DNA of 64,000 bases from Wyeomyia smithii. Lineage: Eukaryota; Arthropoda; Insecta; Diptera; Culicidae. Positions 9,459 through 20,900 of the stretch are shown piece by piece. A program made the position numbers and the translations under genes. The stretch lies in contig NC_073695.1 in the NCBI RefSeq assembly GCF_029784165.1, positions 100,691,306 to 100,755,305 of the forward strand, read 5' to 3'. The notes beneath the pieces are model-generated. The model did not search any database, was not told where the DNA came from, and was given only the letters and a program-made list of their open reading frames with translations. Within the stretch, counting starts at the first letter, position 1, and the number at the start of each line of letters is the position of its first letter.

Positions 9459-11042
9459 ATGACACGTATCCCTAAGCCTCCGGCTCGTCCAAGCGCTTTG
9501 GATTTATCATTATGCTCAACATCATTACGATTTGATTGCACGTGGAAAGTCATTCTTGATCCTCATGGTAGTGATCATTTACCAAATTTGATTTCAATCA
9601 ACTGTGGGACAAACAGTACTCGACCAATCGACATTCCGTATGACCTTACATTAAATATTAATTGGGAAGTTTATAGAGAAAAAATTTCAAAAGCTTTAGA
9701 GTCACTACAAGAGCTTCCACTACTTGAAAAATATGATTTATTTGCTGGCTTAATTTTGAATTCTGCAATATTTGCCCAAAAAAAAAATTACCCTGGTGTT
9801 TCAACTAAAAGACGATCTCCTACTCCTTGGTGGGACAAAGAGTGTTCAAAAATTCACTTGGAAAAATCTAATGCCTTTAAAGTTTTTCGAAGGAAAGGAA
9901 AGATCGAAGACTTTGTACGATACGCGATGCTTGAATCCAAATTTAAAAATTTGATCAAAGCAAAAAAACGTGGTTATTGGCGTCGATTCGTTGATTCGCT
10001 TTCAAGAGAAACATCTATGAGTTCTCTTTGGAATACGGCTAGGAGAATGAGAAATCGAATTGTAACTAATGAAAGTGAAGAATATTCGAACCAATGGATA
10101 TTGAATTTTGCGAAAAAAGTATGTCCAGACACTGTTCCCACAAAATTTATTCGTGATGTGTTTCCACAACAATCACTGATGGAATCACCTTTTTCAATTA
10201 CCGAACTATCTATTGCTCTTTTTTCATGCAATAATAATGCACCTGGTTTGGATAAAATTAAATTTAATTTGTTAAAGAATCTACCTGACAATGCTAAAAG
10301 ACTTTTGTTAGATTTATACAATAAGTTTTTCGAGCTAAACGTTATTCCACTTGATTGGAGACAAGTAAAGGTGATTGCTATTCAAAAACCTGGAAAACCT
10401 GCTTTTAACCATAATTCATATCGTCCAATTGCAATGCTTTCATGTATTCGAAAATTATTTGAAAAAATGATTTTGTACCGCTTAGACCATTGGGTTGAAA
10501 GTAATAATTTATTGTCACATACGCAGTTTGGTTTCCGTAGAACGAAAGGAACAAACGATTGTCTTGCATTACTTTCAACAGAAATTCAGATTGCGTTTGC
10601 TCGTAAAGAACAAATGGCTTCTGTATTCTTAGATATTAAAGGAGCCTTTGATTCTGTTTCTATAGATATTCTTTCAAATAAACTTTCTCAAAAAGGACTT
10701 TCTCCTAAGTTCAATAATTTTTTACATAATTTATTATCAGAAAAACCTATGCATTTTTCTCATGGTAGTTTATCAGCGTTTAGAATTAGCTACATGGGTC
10801 TTCCACAGGGCTCATGTTTAAGTCCACTGCTATATAATTTTTATGTAAATGATATTGATGATTGTTTAGTAAATTCATGCACTATTAGACAGTTTGCAGA
10901 TGATAGTGTAGTTTCTGTCACAGGTCCTAAAGCTTCCGATTTACAAAGACATTTACAAGATACATTGGACAATTTATTTACTTGGGCCGTTCAGTTAGGT
11001 ATGAAATTTTCGGTTGAGAAAACTGAGTTCAGTTTTTTCTAG
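9459..11042 (+). pseudogene. I-clade ORF2 fragment: endonuclease end and reverse transcriptase
   Basis: 527 codons are open. The endonuclease tail shows DLSLCS and GSDHLP. The RT follows with YRPIAMLSCIRKL, the catalytic FLDIKGAFDSV, GLPQGSCLSPLLYNFYVNDI and an intact FADD. It aligns without gaps to residues from about 186 onward of the ORF2 on the minus strand of 51415-53964. Codon use is strikingly AT-rich compared with that homologue. The frame is lost near 11027 by a small deletion, and a TAA follows at about 11167. The first ATG is only the first Met of a truncated domain, not a true start. Confidence 0.9.
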
Positions 11043-11219
11043 AAAACATGAGCCAGCTCAACTCCAACTTATGCTAATGGGTGAACCGATTGCTCAGGGT
11101 TTAGTTTATAAATATCTTGGTGTTTGGTTTGACTCAAAATGCACTTGGAGAAGTCATGTTCGATATTAAATTCAAAAATGCCAACAAAGAATTAATTTTT
11201 TGCGCACAGTGACTGGATC

Positions 11220-12397
11220 ATGGTGGGGAGCCCAGGAGATCTTATCAAACTTTATCAAACTACAATTTTATCAGTGATTGAATACGGATGTTTTTGTTTT
11301 TGTTCTGCCGCAAAAACTCATATCATAAAACTTGAGCGAATACAGTACCGTTGTTTGCGCATTGCTTTAGGTTGTATGTTCTCAACTCATACAATGAGTT
11401 TAGAAGTATTAGCGGGCGTTCTCCCATTAAAAGAACGCTTCTGGATTCTTACTTCTCGTATTCTTGTGAGAAGTGAAATTTTAAATCCTTTAATAATAAG
11501 TAATTTTGAAAGACTTGTTGAACTTCAATCTCAAACTCGTTTTACGACTGTATATACTGTAATTACATGTCTCAAAATATTAACCCTTCACCTGTTTCAT
11601 CATACGACATTTACCCATTAAACAATTTCAATTCTACCTTATATTTTGATACAACTATGTTAAACGAGATTCGTAGATCTCCTGATAAACTACATATTCA
11701 GCAGATTCCAAATATATTTCTTGATAAATATCAAAATATAAATTGTAATAGCGCGTTCTATACTGATGGATCTTTTCTCAATGGATCTACCGGTTTCGGG
11801 GTTTATAACAATAATTTTTCTGTCGCTTATAAACTCGAAAGTCCTGCTTCTGTTTATGTCGCAGAATTGGCTGCTATTCAATACACATTAAGTGTTATTG
11901 AAAACATGCCTGTGGATAATTACTTCATCTTCATGGACAGCCTCAGTGCTATTGAAGCTCTTCGTTCGATAAAAAGTATGAAGCATTCTTCGTATTTCTT
12001 AAATAAAATTCGTTGTCATTTAAATACTTTATCCGAAATTTCATCCCAGATTACGTTAGTGTGGATCCCTTCTCATTCTTCAATTGCGGGCAATGAGATG
12101 GCAGATTCATTGGCTAAAATGGGTACAATACATGGTGATATTTATGAAAGGCCTATTGAATTCAATGAATTTTTTGGTACTATACGTCAGCAGTCGCTAA
12201 CTAACTGGCAAAACGCTTGGGATAATAGAGATTTAGGAAGATGGTTACATTCTATCATTCCTAAAGTTTCTTTGAGACCTTGGTTTAAAAAATTGGACAT
12301 AAGTCGGGATTTCATTTGTGTGATGTCTCAGCTTATGTCCAATCATTATTGGTTCAATGCTCACCTTCGTCGTATAGGGCTCGGAATAAACAACTAA
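11220..12397 (+). pseudogene. I-clade ORF2 fragment: connection region and RNase H
   Basis: Two overlapping frames (11220-11621 and 11567-12397) continue the ORF2 homology after small deletions near 11225 and 11560. The first holds the thumb/connection segment (IEYGCFCF, IKLERIQYRCLRIALGC). The second holds RNase H with its acidic residues: YTDGS, VAELAAIQ, MDSLSAI and GNEMAD, plus the WIPSH motif. Compared with copy B the C-terminus is cut after RRIGLG, removing the CxC...H segment. Homology returns at VPVRD just downstream, so this is an internal deletion. Confidence 0.87.
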
Positions 12398-12925
12398 ATG
12401 TTCCAGTTCGTGATATCTTAGCTAATTTTGATTTTCCCTACATGTATCTCCTGTATTACTTCCTTAAATCCATTGATGTGCCTATTTAGTACATTTTTTG
12501 TTTTTTTTTTTTCAGATTGTGTATATATACTGAAATAAACATTAAGACGCACCAGAATTTTTCTCGGACTGTAGAAACTGCAAAAATTATAAAGGATTCT
12601 TCAAGATCAATTATATATCCTAGTTTTAAATTTTGATTTGTTATATATCTAAAATTGTATTTATTTGTTTGAAAAGATGAGAGGGTTTTTATGCCTATTT
12701 GAGGAGGAATAACCATATAGATTCTACTCAAGCAGGCTTTTCCCTACTCCAACAGAATTTTCGGCCCCGTTATGCTTTCTGCGTCTGGGCCTTCTTTTAT
12801 TATTGTTGATAAGAATAATAAAAAAAAAATAAAAAAACGTATGAAAATCGATGTAAAGTTGCAAATAAATTATAATTGAGTTTTTTATTCGTTCATGTTT
12901 TTGCTTGAATTGGTAAAATGAATTA

Positions 12926-13264
12926 CACTAAGGTCGGGTTTTACGCGTTTTTTTACGCGGCTTTTTTACGCGGATTCCGGAATTTACGCGGTTTTTTTAC
13001 GCGGATTCCGGAATTTACGCGGTTTTTTCACGCGGATTCCGGAATTTACGCGGTTTTTTTACGTGGTATTTTTTTTGCGCGGATTTCCTTTCCCTTCACT
13101 CGAAATGCAGAATAAACGCTGGTTTTATTTACGCGGATTCCGGAATTTACGCAGATCCTGGAATTTACGCGGTTTTTTTACGCGGATTCCGGAATTGACG
13201 CGGTTTTTCTTACGCAGTTTTTTTTACGCGACATGTATCCCCCGCGTAAAAGGCGACTTTAGTG
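12926..13264. mobile_element. pogo-like MITE, CACTAARGTCG ends, filled by a minisatellite (copy 1)
   Basis: Ends CACTAAGGTCG and, complemented, CACTAAAGTCG lie inside TA (12924-12925, 13265-13266). The interior is a roughly 32-bp tandem repeat built on ttacgcggattccggaat with T-rich spacers (about 12940-13215). The repeated core TTTACGCGG is also the subterminal motif of the family. The other copy at 35925-36262 has almost the same length (338 against 339 bp) but a different, non-tandem interior. Short ORFs here are repeat artefacts. Confidence 0.85.
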
Positions 13265-13939
13265 TACTTGCTTTTTGTAGCGCAGTACCATCAGCAAAAT
13301 ATTAGACGTTCTCACAACATTAAACTTTGCTGAAGACAGCATGCTGATATCTCTCACATATTGCGACCAGAAAAATTCTAAAATGTAAATTACGATTTTT
13401 GATGCCTTCTCATAGAAAACTTTATGTTGCTTGCAACTTGTAAGAGATAGAGACATGATGTCTTCTGTAAAGTTTCTTGTTTTGAGATCACCTAATACTT
13501 TGCCTGAGACACCAAGCGTCTATCTTTATCTAATGAAAAAGTAAATATTCTATCTCACTTTCAGGAGGAATGATCACCCAGCTTTCTACATCAAAAGATG
13601 CGTTTTCAAATATTTTGAAACTTCTCCGAACATAATATACGGTTATAATAAACATTTGTAGCACTATTCAATTATTCGCACGAAAACGGCAAAATGTAAC
13701 ATTGTGCATCGGTTGAATTTTTAATGTAAACTACATCCAGAATGATGTTATTCTACACAGAATTATGAAAAAAATTTAAAATATTGAAGCGTAATATAAA
13801 ATCAGGTCACTCTGACATTTTAATGAAATGTTTTATGATGATAAAATCGGGTGAAAAATGTGATAAAATCGGGGGCAGATAAAATCGGATACTGATATAA
13901 TCGGGTGATTACTGTATAAGTTTAGTATTTTATTTGTAA

Positions 13940-14870
13940 AGTTGAAAATTGAAAATTCTCTAACAATGTTAAAACGTTGAAAAAAGATTCTGAATAGATC
14001 CTAGTAAATGGACAAAAAATTCACAAGCACTCGCCGGCTCTTACTCTTCTATAAATTAGTACTTTTAGAAACTTACTCGTTCGATATTATGTCGGTCACG
14101 ATTATTTATTGAATATCGAAGATAAAAAATAAATAAAAATAACTTATAACCGTTGCAAAAATGTTCAATTCTTGTTGAGTAATTTATGGTAATCATATTC
14201 ATGAGATAAACTCTCAATCACCATCAGTAGCAGCATTGTGCAATTTTGATTGCACTTGAACAGAAGCCGTGCCCGCTGCAATGATAGACGACGAGAAACT
14301 AGCGGCGCTTTGCTCCACATATACTCTACGGTACTGTTGCTTTTACCAGCATGTTTTCTTTCAAGATAACACTTTCTATTACGCTCTAACAGCAGGTTTA
14401 GAAAAGAGGTTGTTTCAAACTTTTTGAAAAACCTTTACCTTCGAGACACCAAATTAGTCTAGGTTTATGGAAGCAAACATAAATTGACCTATGGGGACGG
14501 GGAGAATCTGTCAATTTTTTTTTTGGATACTGAAACAGAGAATATCACGGAATGGTTGGTGTCTATTCCTGTCGTCTGTGCTAGGAATGCTCGCATGTGA
14601 TTGGTTTATCGTTCGCGTAAATTTGTCCTTGACACTTTTTATTGATTTTTACTGCTTTGCAATGAAAAAATAATGATAACTAGCGTTTTATAAATTTGTT
14701 CAACATTTTATCTATCTAACAACACATGGGTTGCTATCCATCATGTGGTTATGCTGTTATTATCGTTTGAAATCTGACGCAACATTTGCCAGTTTCATTT
14801 CCAATTTTACAGAATGCATACCAGTATAGAAAACAAAGACGTAGCCCCACGTCAAAAAGTTGTATGTTAA
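13940..14870 (+). repeat. Dispersed 0.9-kb repeat, copy 1
   Basis: This region is the complement of 46060-46965 along essentially its whole length. Shared blocks include gtaagagcc(t/g)gcga, agtgcttgtgaat, ctcgcatgtgattg, acacatgggttgctatcc, catgtggttatgctgttatt and the end block gacgtagccccacgtc. It is non-coding, without terminal inverted repeats that I can see. One end carries a GACGT...ACGTC palindrome. Type unknown. Confidence 0.75.
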
Positions 14871-14874
14871 GCAA

Positions 14875-16600
14875 TTCTTGAATTTTTTATTGATCTATTT
14901 TTTTTGAATTTGTCATTACTGTCAGGTTCGTCCTATTATCGTCAGGCCTAGAGCATCAAAAAGTCGAAGAAACTTCATCATTTATTTCTTGATAAGAACA
15001 ATACAAGTCTGCATGATGGAAGTCACGTTGAAGAAAAATCAGGATCTAGGTCCGGTTCATAATGGGTTAACCCCCATGAAAGAAATAGGAAAACCCTGAT
15101 AATGGTACATAGCGCTGAAGTATTTTGAATTTTATTTTTTTGTTTTCTATCGATTTAGAAAAAAACGCCTTCGAAATAGTTACAAAATAAACCATTATTG
15201 TAGCAGCGGCGCTGCTCCCTTTCATTTGTTTTTCTATGTTTAAATGATAATGCCGAAGCTATTATGTTTCCAACCTTCTGGTTTCAAGCGATGCAAATTG
15301 TTCATCTCTTGTTAGAGCGAGAGTGTTAATCATCTATAGTGTAGGCTACAATTAATCAATTAGCATTTACAATGATAGGTTATCGATTGCACTGGTGGAA
15401 AGGTCGACTTTAAATACCAATCTCCCGCGGGCCCCCGTCAGTGGTGCAGTAGTGTGGCGCATAGGGATTACTATGATAGAAGATGCCCTTTCCAAACGAC
15501 AGCTCTCGATGACGACAACTAACCGTCCGTCTGTCATAATTTGCATCCCATCCAGTTATGTTGAGGAGTTTAGACGCAGTTCCCTTCAAGCTGCGCAACT
15601 TAATGCAGCAGACAAGTTTGACCGAATAATGCTTCAGTCAGATGTACGGATTGAGTGATTGACTGATGCAGCACAAAAGCTGCATCATTACCCCTCTCCC
15701 TACCTACGGCCTGCCCATCACCGAGCGATTGTAAATTCTCCAGCAGTCACTATAAATATAATAACCACCCGTTGTAATACTACTAGACACAACGTTAACG
15801 GAGCAGACACTAGTCGCATTTCATTTGCACCGGGTTAATTGCTGGAATTATATATGCGCGATCTTTTAAACGAACGTATGGATGTTTACTATTATTGCAC
15901 ATCTAATAAACATAAATTTTTATTGCTTGTTCGTAGGTTTATACTCTCCCATGAGGGCTGCAGTTATCTCGCAAGGGGTTTTGTTCACGCGCAGTTCTTG
16001 AGTTAGTGTGCGATGAGATCAATATCTGAAAGCGAGTAATTTGCTGCCCCGCGGGATAAGAGGAGGTAAACGCGATACTGGCTTCGACACAATCGATTGA
16101 TAACGCTGGTGTAGAATTTAGATACCTGACAGACAGATGCTTTTTTGTTTTGGTTCAAGAGATTCAAGATCAATTATCAGTGATCCGACACTGAATTTTT
16201 TTTCGGTTCGTTTTTGTATCGAAGTTCATTGTCGATATTCCGTTGATTATTGTGTCACCGCTATTGTAGCAGTAATTTTTTGCTCGGGTATCATTAAGTC
16301 TGTGGTCAGAATAATTCCGATATTTATCAACTATTTCAGCGACTGCATCGTGTACCTACTGGGAATCACTGATTTTAGGCTTGCATTCTATCCCGATAAG
16401 TTGAAGTAAATACGCGTGAAAAAACGTCAAATCAGCGCATTTTAGTATTCATACATAATCTCTATGGAGATGCGATAGATGAACATCGATTGTAGCACCT
16501 GTAAAGTAGCTTCCGTTTGAGGTTGAATTCACAAAGATAGCTCGATGCTAATGACGATGATCAATTTCAGTGGAATTGAAACAGGTTAGCTCAAACCTTC
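14875..16600. other. Unique DNA, GC-richer at 15390-15830; no gene assigned
   Basis: Non-repetitive as far as I can see. The segment 15390-15830 is GC-richer than its surroundings and holds an 87-codon ORF (15395-15658, plus strand) without recognisable domains. A TATA-like cactataaatataa lies near 15749. It may be host regulatory DNA, but nothing here proves it. A 90-codon ORF at 16137-16409 is hydrophobic and unrecognised. Confidence 0.35.
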
Positions 16601-17082
16601 CGAGCGAAAAGTGTGTGAGTTAACCTGCGGCGAAACAGTTTAGAGAGAAGCGCATTCAAACAGTTTCAGTTTGCTGCTGGTTCTGTTTTGTTTCATTTTG
16701 CTGCTGCTGCTACTGCAAGTTGATATCCGGCTAGTTTTCCCCCCGCCAATCTACGAGCAGTACTCAGTTCTTTATTACCGTTTTTTTGGCATTGAAGCTT
16801 GGTAACGACGTGAATTTCGCGTGGTGTGAATTTTTCGACAATTTTCCCGATCTGGAATCAACAGTTGTTTATTGAGGTGTTGATTGAGCTGATGCACAGA
16901 AACCGGCCGCTGGGTGGTTTTGAGCTAATTAGTCGAATCAGTGTGCAGTGATAAAGATTTCGTATTGAATTAATTTCAATTCGAATTATATAAGCAGGTC
17001 GATTTTGTTTGCTTGATTTATCGGATTCTTAGTGAACGTGAGTTTATCCACAGAGCCTTCTTCATGCATAATCAACAACAGG
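16600..17082 (+). promoter_or_regulatory. Possible promoter and 5' untranslated exon
   Basis: This segment contrasts with the AT-rich flanks: no repeats in common with the rest of the window, CAGTTTCAGTTTG (an arthropod initiator-like TCAGT) near 16660, a (GCT)n run, and a strong splice-donor match CAACAACAG|GTGGGT near 17082. No ORF of useful length is present, so any exon would be non-coding. Speculative; it could equally be unique intergenic DNA. Confidence 0.25.
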
Positions 17083-17812
17083 TGGGTAGATCAAAGGACT
17101 AGTATTGTATTGAATATTGAATGAAAAGTGCAATTTTGGGACGATTATTTTTCTGTGAATGCAAAATTTGTAGATAAATAGAAATTTAAATTCTAACACC
17201 AACACCAGTAATAAGCGTAACACAAAACATTGTAAGCATTAGCGATTTGTGAAAATGCGTAGAAGTTGTCGCAAAAGTGATTCAAACACCGAATTCAATG
17301 ACATGAAAAATGTATGAATGGGATGCATACAGATGATCGTATTCAAATAATTTCAGAGAGACGAAAACGTGACGGGAAATGAACTTAAAAAAGGTTTAGT
17401 TTTTATTTTCACTTCACATCCAATTAAGAATATTTAAACGCATTTCAGTCTCGCAAAACATTTACCATAGAAACTTGTCAATATATTAGTGGAACGAGAA
17501 TAGTTTCATTGTTTCACTCATATTGCATCTACGGAATCACTCTTAGAGCTCCCAGGGTATTCAAAATTAAAAGCTATTGATACTGATTAAAAGTTATGGG
17601 ACTTAGCAATTGTTTCGACGATCAGTTTTGAATTTCAATTGTCATTTTTCTTTAAGTAGTTTGAACTTTAACATCTACTACAATATACCTCATTAGGGAT
17701 CTAAGCAAATCCATGTCAAATAAAAAAAAATCAATCGACCAGAAGAAACTTTAGGTTATGACAATATTTTTGGTAAAAAATCCAGAAATAACAACACCAA
17801 TATTACTAAAAA

Positions 17813-18366
17813 CCATAACAATAACAATAACAATAACAATAACAATAACAATAACAATAACAATAACAATAACGAATAACGAATAACGAATAACGAATAA
17901 CGAATAACGAATAACGAATAACGAATAACGAATAACGAATAACGAATAACGAATAACGAATAACGAATAACGAATAACGAATAACGAATAACGAATAACG
18001 AATAACGAATAACGAATAACGAATAACGAATAACGAATAACGAATAACGAATAACGAATAACGAATAACGAATAACAAATAACGAATAACGAATAACGAA
18101 TAACGAATAACGAATAACGAAAAACGAATAAAGAATAACGATTAACAAATAATGATTAGCAATTAACAATTAACAACTAACAACTAACAAGTAACAAGTA
18201 ACAATTAACAATTAACAATTAACAATTAACAATTAACAGTTAACAATTATCAATTAACAATTAACAATTAACAATTATCAATTAACAATTAACAGTTAAC
18301 AATTATCAATTAACAATTAACAATTAACAATTAACAATTAACAATTAGCAATTAACAATCAACAAT
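17813..18366. repeat. Compound hexamer/heptamer array
   Basis: Three blocks follow one another: (AACAAT)n hexamers to about 17871, (AACGAAT)n heptamers to about 18130, then degenerate and clean (AACAATT)n heptamers to 18366, where the LOA-like element ends. The heptamers keep an open frame on the minus strand repeating LFVIRYS; this is a repeat artefact, not a gene. The same two heptamers recur at 21226-21266, on the other side of the LINE. Confidence 0.95.
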
Positions 18367-18462
18367 TTCTTCTGTATGCCTGAAGGGCACTGGGTACTGA
18401 AATGCCACTGCGACATTCTTGCTGATTGTCTTTTGTAGCGGGCCCCGATTGCTGTGCACAGG

Positions 18463-19467
18463 TTACGGATTGCTCGTACTCATTGATGGAGTAGAACTGT
18501 TTTGTTGTAAACCTGTACCCTTATTAGGTACAACATAGTTGATGAAACTAATTACCTGTTTGGGATTAGAGCTCCACACTTGGTGTGGAGTTGAAAGGTA
18601 GCTTCCTAAGAAGTTGTACCTAGAGGAAGCAAGAGCTTCGCAAGAGCAAAGCAAATGCTCTGAACTCTCTGGTTCAGATTTGCAGAATCGGCAGGTGTCG
18701 TTCAACACTACGCCGATTTTCTTTAAATGATAAAAAGCGGGACAGTGTCCAGTGAGGAGTCCCGTGATTATCCGTAGGTCACTACGATTTAGACTAAGTA
18801 GCTTTCTGGCGGTTCCAGGGTTCGGATAGATAAACTGTTTAGCTTGTCTACAACCCTGTGCCTGTTGCCATTGGGATACTATTTCTAGCCCTTCCCAAGT
18901 TAGTAGTTCGCTTTTGATAGCGGAAATGGACGTACACAGAAACGGCTCGGGGCCAATAAACCGCTGAGCTTATCCCTGTCTTGCTAGGTAGTCAGCGTGT
19001 TTATTACCCTCGACTCGACAGTGTCCGGGCACCCTAAACAGAAAAACTGAATTCTTTCGGGAAAGTTCCCGTAGAGTTTCAATGCATTCCCAAACAAGTT
19101 TGGAAGCGCATTTGACGGACTTAAGTGCTAGTAGTGCTGCTTGACTGTCCGAGAATATACCGATTTTCGCATGTCTGGTTGTCGGTACTTCAACCGTGAC
19201 GGCAACGACGTCGCGTTGGATAAATTCTGTAATAGGTAAAAATTTTAGTTCTCTATTTAGCAGAATTGAAGTCCTTGGTTTGGATTGCGTGTCACAGTAG
19301 ATTAACCTACCGTTAGGAGCGTTAAGTCCTAGAACTTTGGATTCGTTGATCCACGGCTCCTGGATGAATGCAGCCGCTAGCTGCTCTTTGGCGAATCTCC
19401 TGCAAAGTACACCCGAGGCGCCTTTTGCGTGATGGAGATTCGCTTGCACGCAGCGAAGGCTGCTCAC
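18463..19467 (-). pseudogene. ORF2 remnant: endonuclease N-terminus fused in frame to RNase H and zinc motif
   Basis: The minus-strand frame from 19467 starts with endonuclease sequence (LRCVQANLHHAKGA, FIQEPWI) and after about 95 residues passes, in frame, into RNase H (IGIFSDSQAALLALKS, VPGHCRVEGNKHADYLARQG). One TAA at 18972-18970 interrupts it. The frame then continues through GLLTGHCPAFYHLKKIG and a CRFC...HLLCSC motif to 18463. The rest of the endonuclease and all of the RT are missing. The first codon of the frame is GTG, overlapping the ORF1 TGA as GTGA, possibly from an ancestral ATGA. A fused EN-RNase H product would lack polymerase activity. Confidence 0.85.
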
Positions 19468-20900
19468 TTTGCAGTGAAGTTGCCGGCTTTGTCCGGATCG
19501 GAAGATGATCCTGGTATCGGCTGACGGCTGCCAACAGCGGTTTGGATGGTTGATGGAAGTTGCTCTTCCTCACTGTTCGGCTTCGGTTGCAGCAGTCGAT
19601 TGGCAACAGAAGGTCGTCGCGCACACTGTGGCGGTTTTTGACTCCGGGGGGTGCGACTGCTCGGTGGTTGATGCTTCACACTCTTGCGAGTCTTCGGCGG
19701 AACCGTCCGAGCAGCCGCGGGGTTGCGTTGTTTGGGTGGTGACAGGCCTCTCACGGGGGAGCATCCTGCGCGTACCTCCCCAACCGCAGGGTTGCGTTTG
19801 GGTGGTTGTGGGGCACTCCCGGAGGAGTTTCCCACGCGAACCTTTAGCCCATTCGCAGGATCGCTTTGCCTGGGTGGTGACAGAGTATTCCCGGAGGAGT
19901 TACCCGCACGTACCTTCCCTGACATTGCGACGGAGTCTTTCCTGTCTGTGACGTTCGGCCTTCCGCTTATCTTTCGGATGCGTGCTTTGCCGAAACCGTA
20001 GTGCAGTTCATTATTTCTACTCTTAACGAGTTTGGCCGATTCTTCGTCAATATCCAGAACTAGTTCGACCAAGGTCTTAACCAATTTGCGGTTACAGACT
20101 CGCCACATTTTGGTAGAGAGATGGTCGTTCTGATTCTGGAGTGAACGAAGAATCTTCTCGTCCGGAGAGTTCGCACTGTCCGCGAAGTAACCGACATAGC
20201 GTCTGGCCTTCGGCAGATCCTTCATGTGGTATACACGAAGTTGTGCTCCCTCCCATGGTACGAGAGAAGGTACCTCCCTTTCCAACCACTGCACTGTGTC
20301 GTTGTCGGCACAGGCAAGTTGCAGGAAGCTATTTTTTAGATGGCAACCGTTAAACTTGGTGGCCGTCGGGAGCGGCTTCGAACCCGATGACCCCAAACCA
20401 GTGCCGTTCCGCAGTTTTTTAGGCTGTGGACACTTAGTACTGGTATTTGGGGACACCAAGTCGTCCGACCGCTGTCGCTTGACGGCGACTTAGTTCGATT
20501 GAGCAGGCTGCTCTGTCGGAAGGAGGGTCAGCTTCCTGGCTTCTTCGTACGAGAGACCGGAGCGAAGATTTTTGCTCAGTCGCCGCCTTTGCGCATTTGA
20601 AAGTCGCTTGACAAGGGGTGCCGATGATTCAGGTTTCCCTTCGTCATCGGGCCTTGTCTGTGGACCGGGAACTAAGTCCATTTGACTTTCGTCATTCCCT
20701 TGTGGAGAAAGTAGGATTAAGGATGAAGCAGATGGTCCTCCGTCCAGCGATTCGCTGTCGAGGGTGAAATCATCCTCATGTTTCATCTCCTCCATTCTGC
20801 CCGGTGCGTTTGTTTTTATTGGACTACGCTCCGATGAGTCCATGGGTTCCGGCAAAGAAAGGCTGCCGGTGTCCGAATTTTGTGAAGTTTTGTCTTTCAT
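19464..20900 (-). pseudogene. LOA-like ORF1 with DUF4780-type domain, one nonsense codon
   Basis: ORF1 starts at the ATG at 20900 and runs in one frame to the TGA at 19464, broken only by a TAA at 20492-20490. The first part is acidic and Ser/Pro-rich, then basic (LSNAQRRRLSKNLRSG). The middle, from about 20360 to 19985, fits the arthropod transposon domain DUF4780: FLQLACADNDTVQWLE, VPWEGAQLRVYHM, GYFADSA, LQNQNDHLSTKMWRV, NELHYGFGKARIRK. The rest is Pro/Arg-rich with three imperfect repeats around (K/E)VRAGNSSG. In LINEs ORF1 binds RNA in the retrotransposition particle. I see no zinc knuckle here. Antisense ORFs in this region are shadows. Confidence 0.82.

Larger units (their letters stand above)
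9451..12826 (+). mobile_element. 5'-truncated I-clade LINE (copy A)
   Basis: Homology to the complete I-clade element at 49857-55627 begins abruptly inside the endonuclease domain. A target duplication of about 14 bp brackets the copy: aaataaaaaacgta at 9437-9450 and the same with one extra A at 12827-12841. The 3' end is an A/T-rich tail (aataataaaaaaaaa). The 3' UTR does not resemble that of copy B, so A is a different subfamily. It sits within the TIR element at 9001-13914. Confidence 0.88.
9001..13914. mobile_element. pogo-like TIR element, interrupted by two nested insertions
   Basis: Terminal inverted repeats CAGTGATCACCCGATTATAT (left) and, complemented, CAGTAATCACCCGATTATAT (right) sit directly inside TA duplications (8999-9000, 13915-13916). 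Subterminal direct copies of GATAAAATCGGG lie at both ends (near 9043, 9061 and three between 13840 and 13895). The interior contains an I-clade LINE fragment (9451-12826) and a smaller MITE (12926-13264); without them about 1.2 kb of non-coding sequence remains. CAG ends and a TA target suggest a Tc1/mariner-pogo mobiliser. That placement is inference. Confidence 0.82.

Noticed and set aside
9459..9461. True start codon for the I-clade ORF2 of copy A
   Set aside because: It is an internal Met of the endonuclease domain; the homologous residue in copy B is about residue 186.
12943..13215. CRISPR-like array of regularly spaced repeats
   Set aside because: The repeats are contiguous tandem units without unique spacers, inside a eukaryotic MITE.
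15395..15658. 87-codon plus-strand ORF
   Set aside because: Short, GC-rich region open on both strands, no domain recognised. Kept only as part of an unassigned block.
17756..18169. 137-codon minus-strand ORF with LFVIRYS repeats
   Set aside because: It is the translation of the heptamer array, whose unit lacks stops in that frame.
19505..20001. Plus-strand ORFs opposite the LOA-like ORF1
   Set aside because: Antisense shadows of a Pro/Arg-rich coding region on the other strand.
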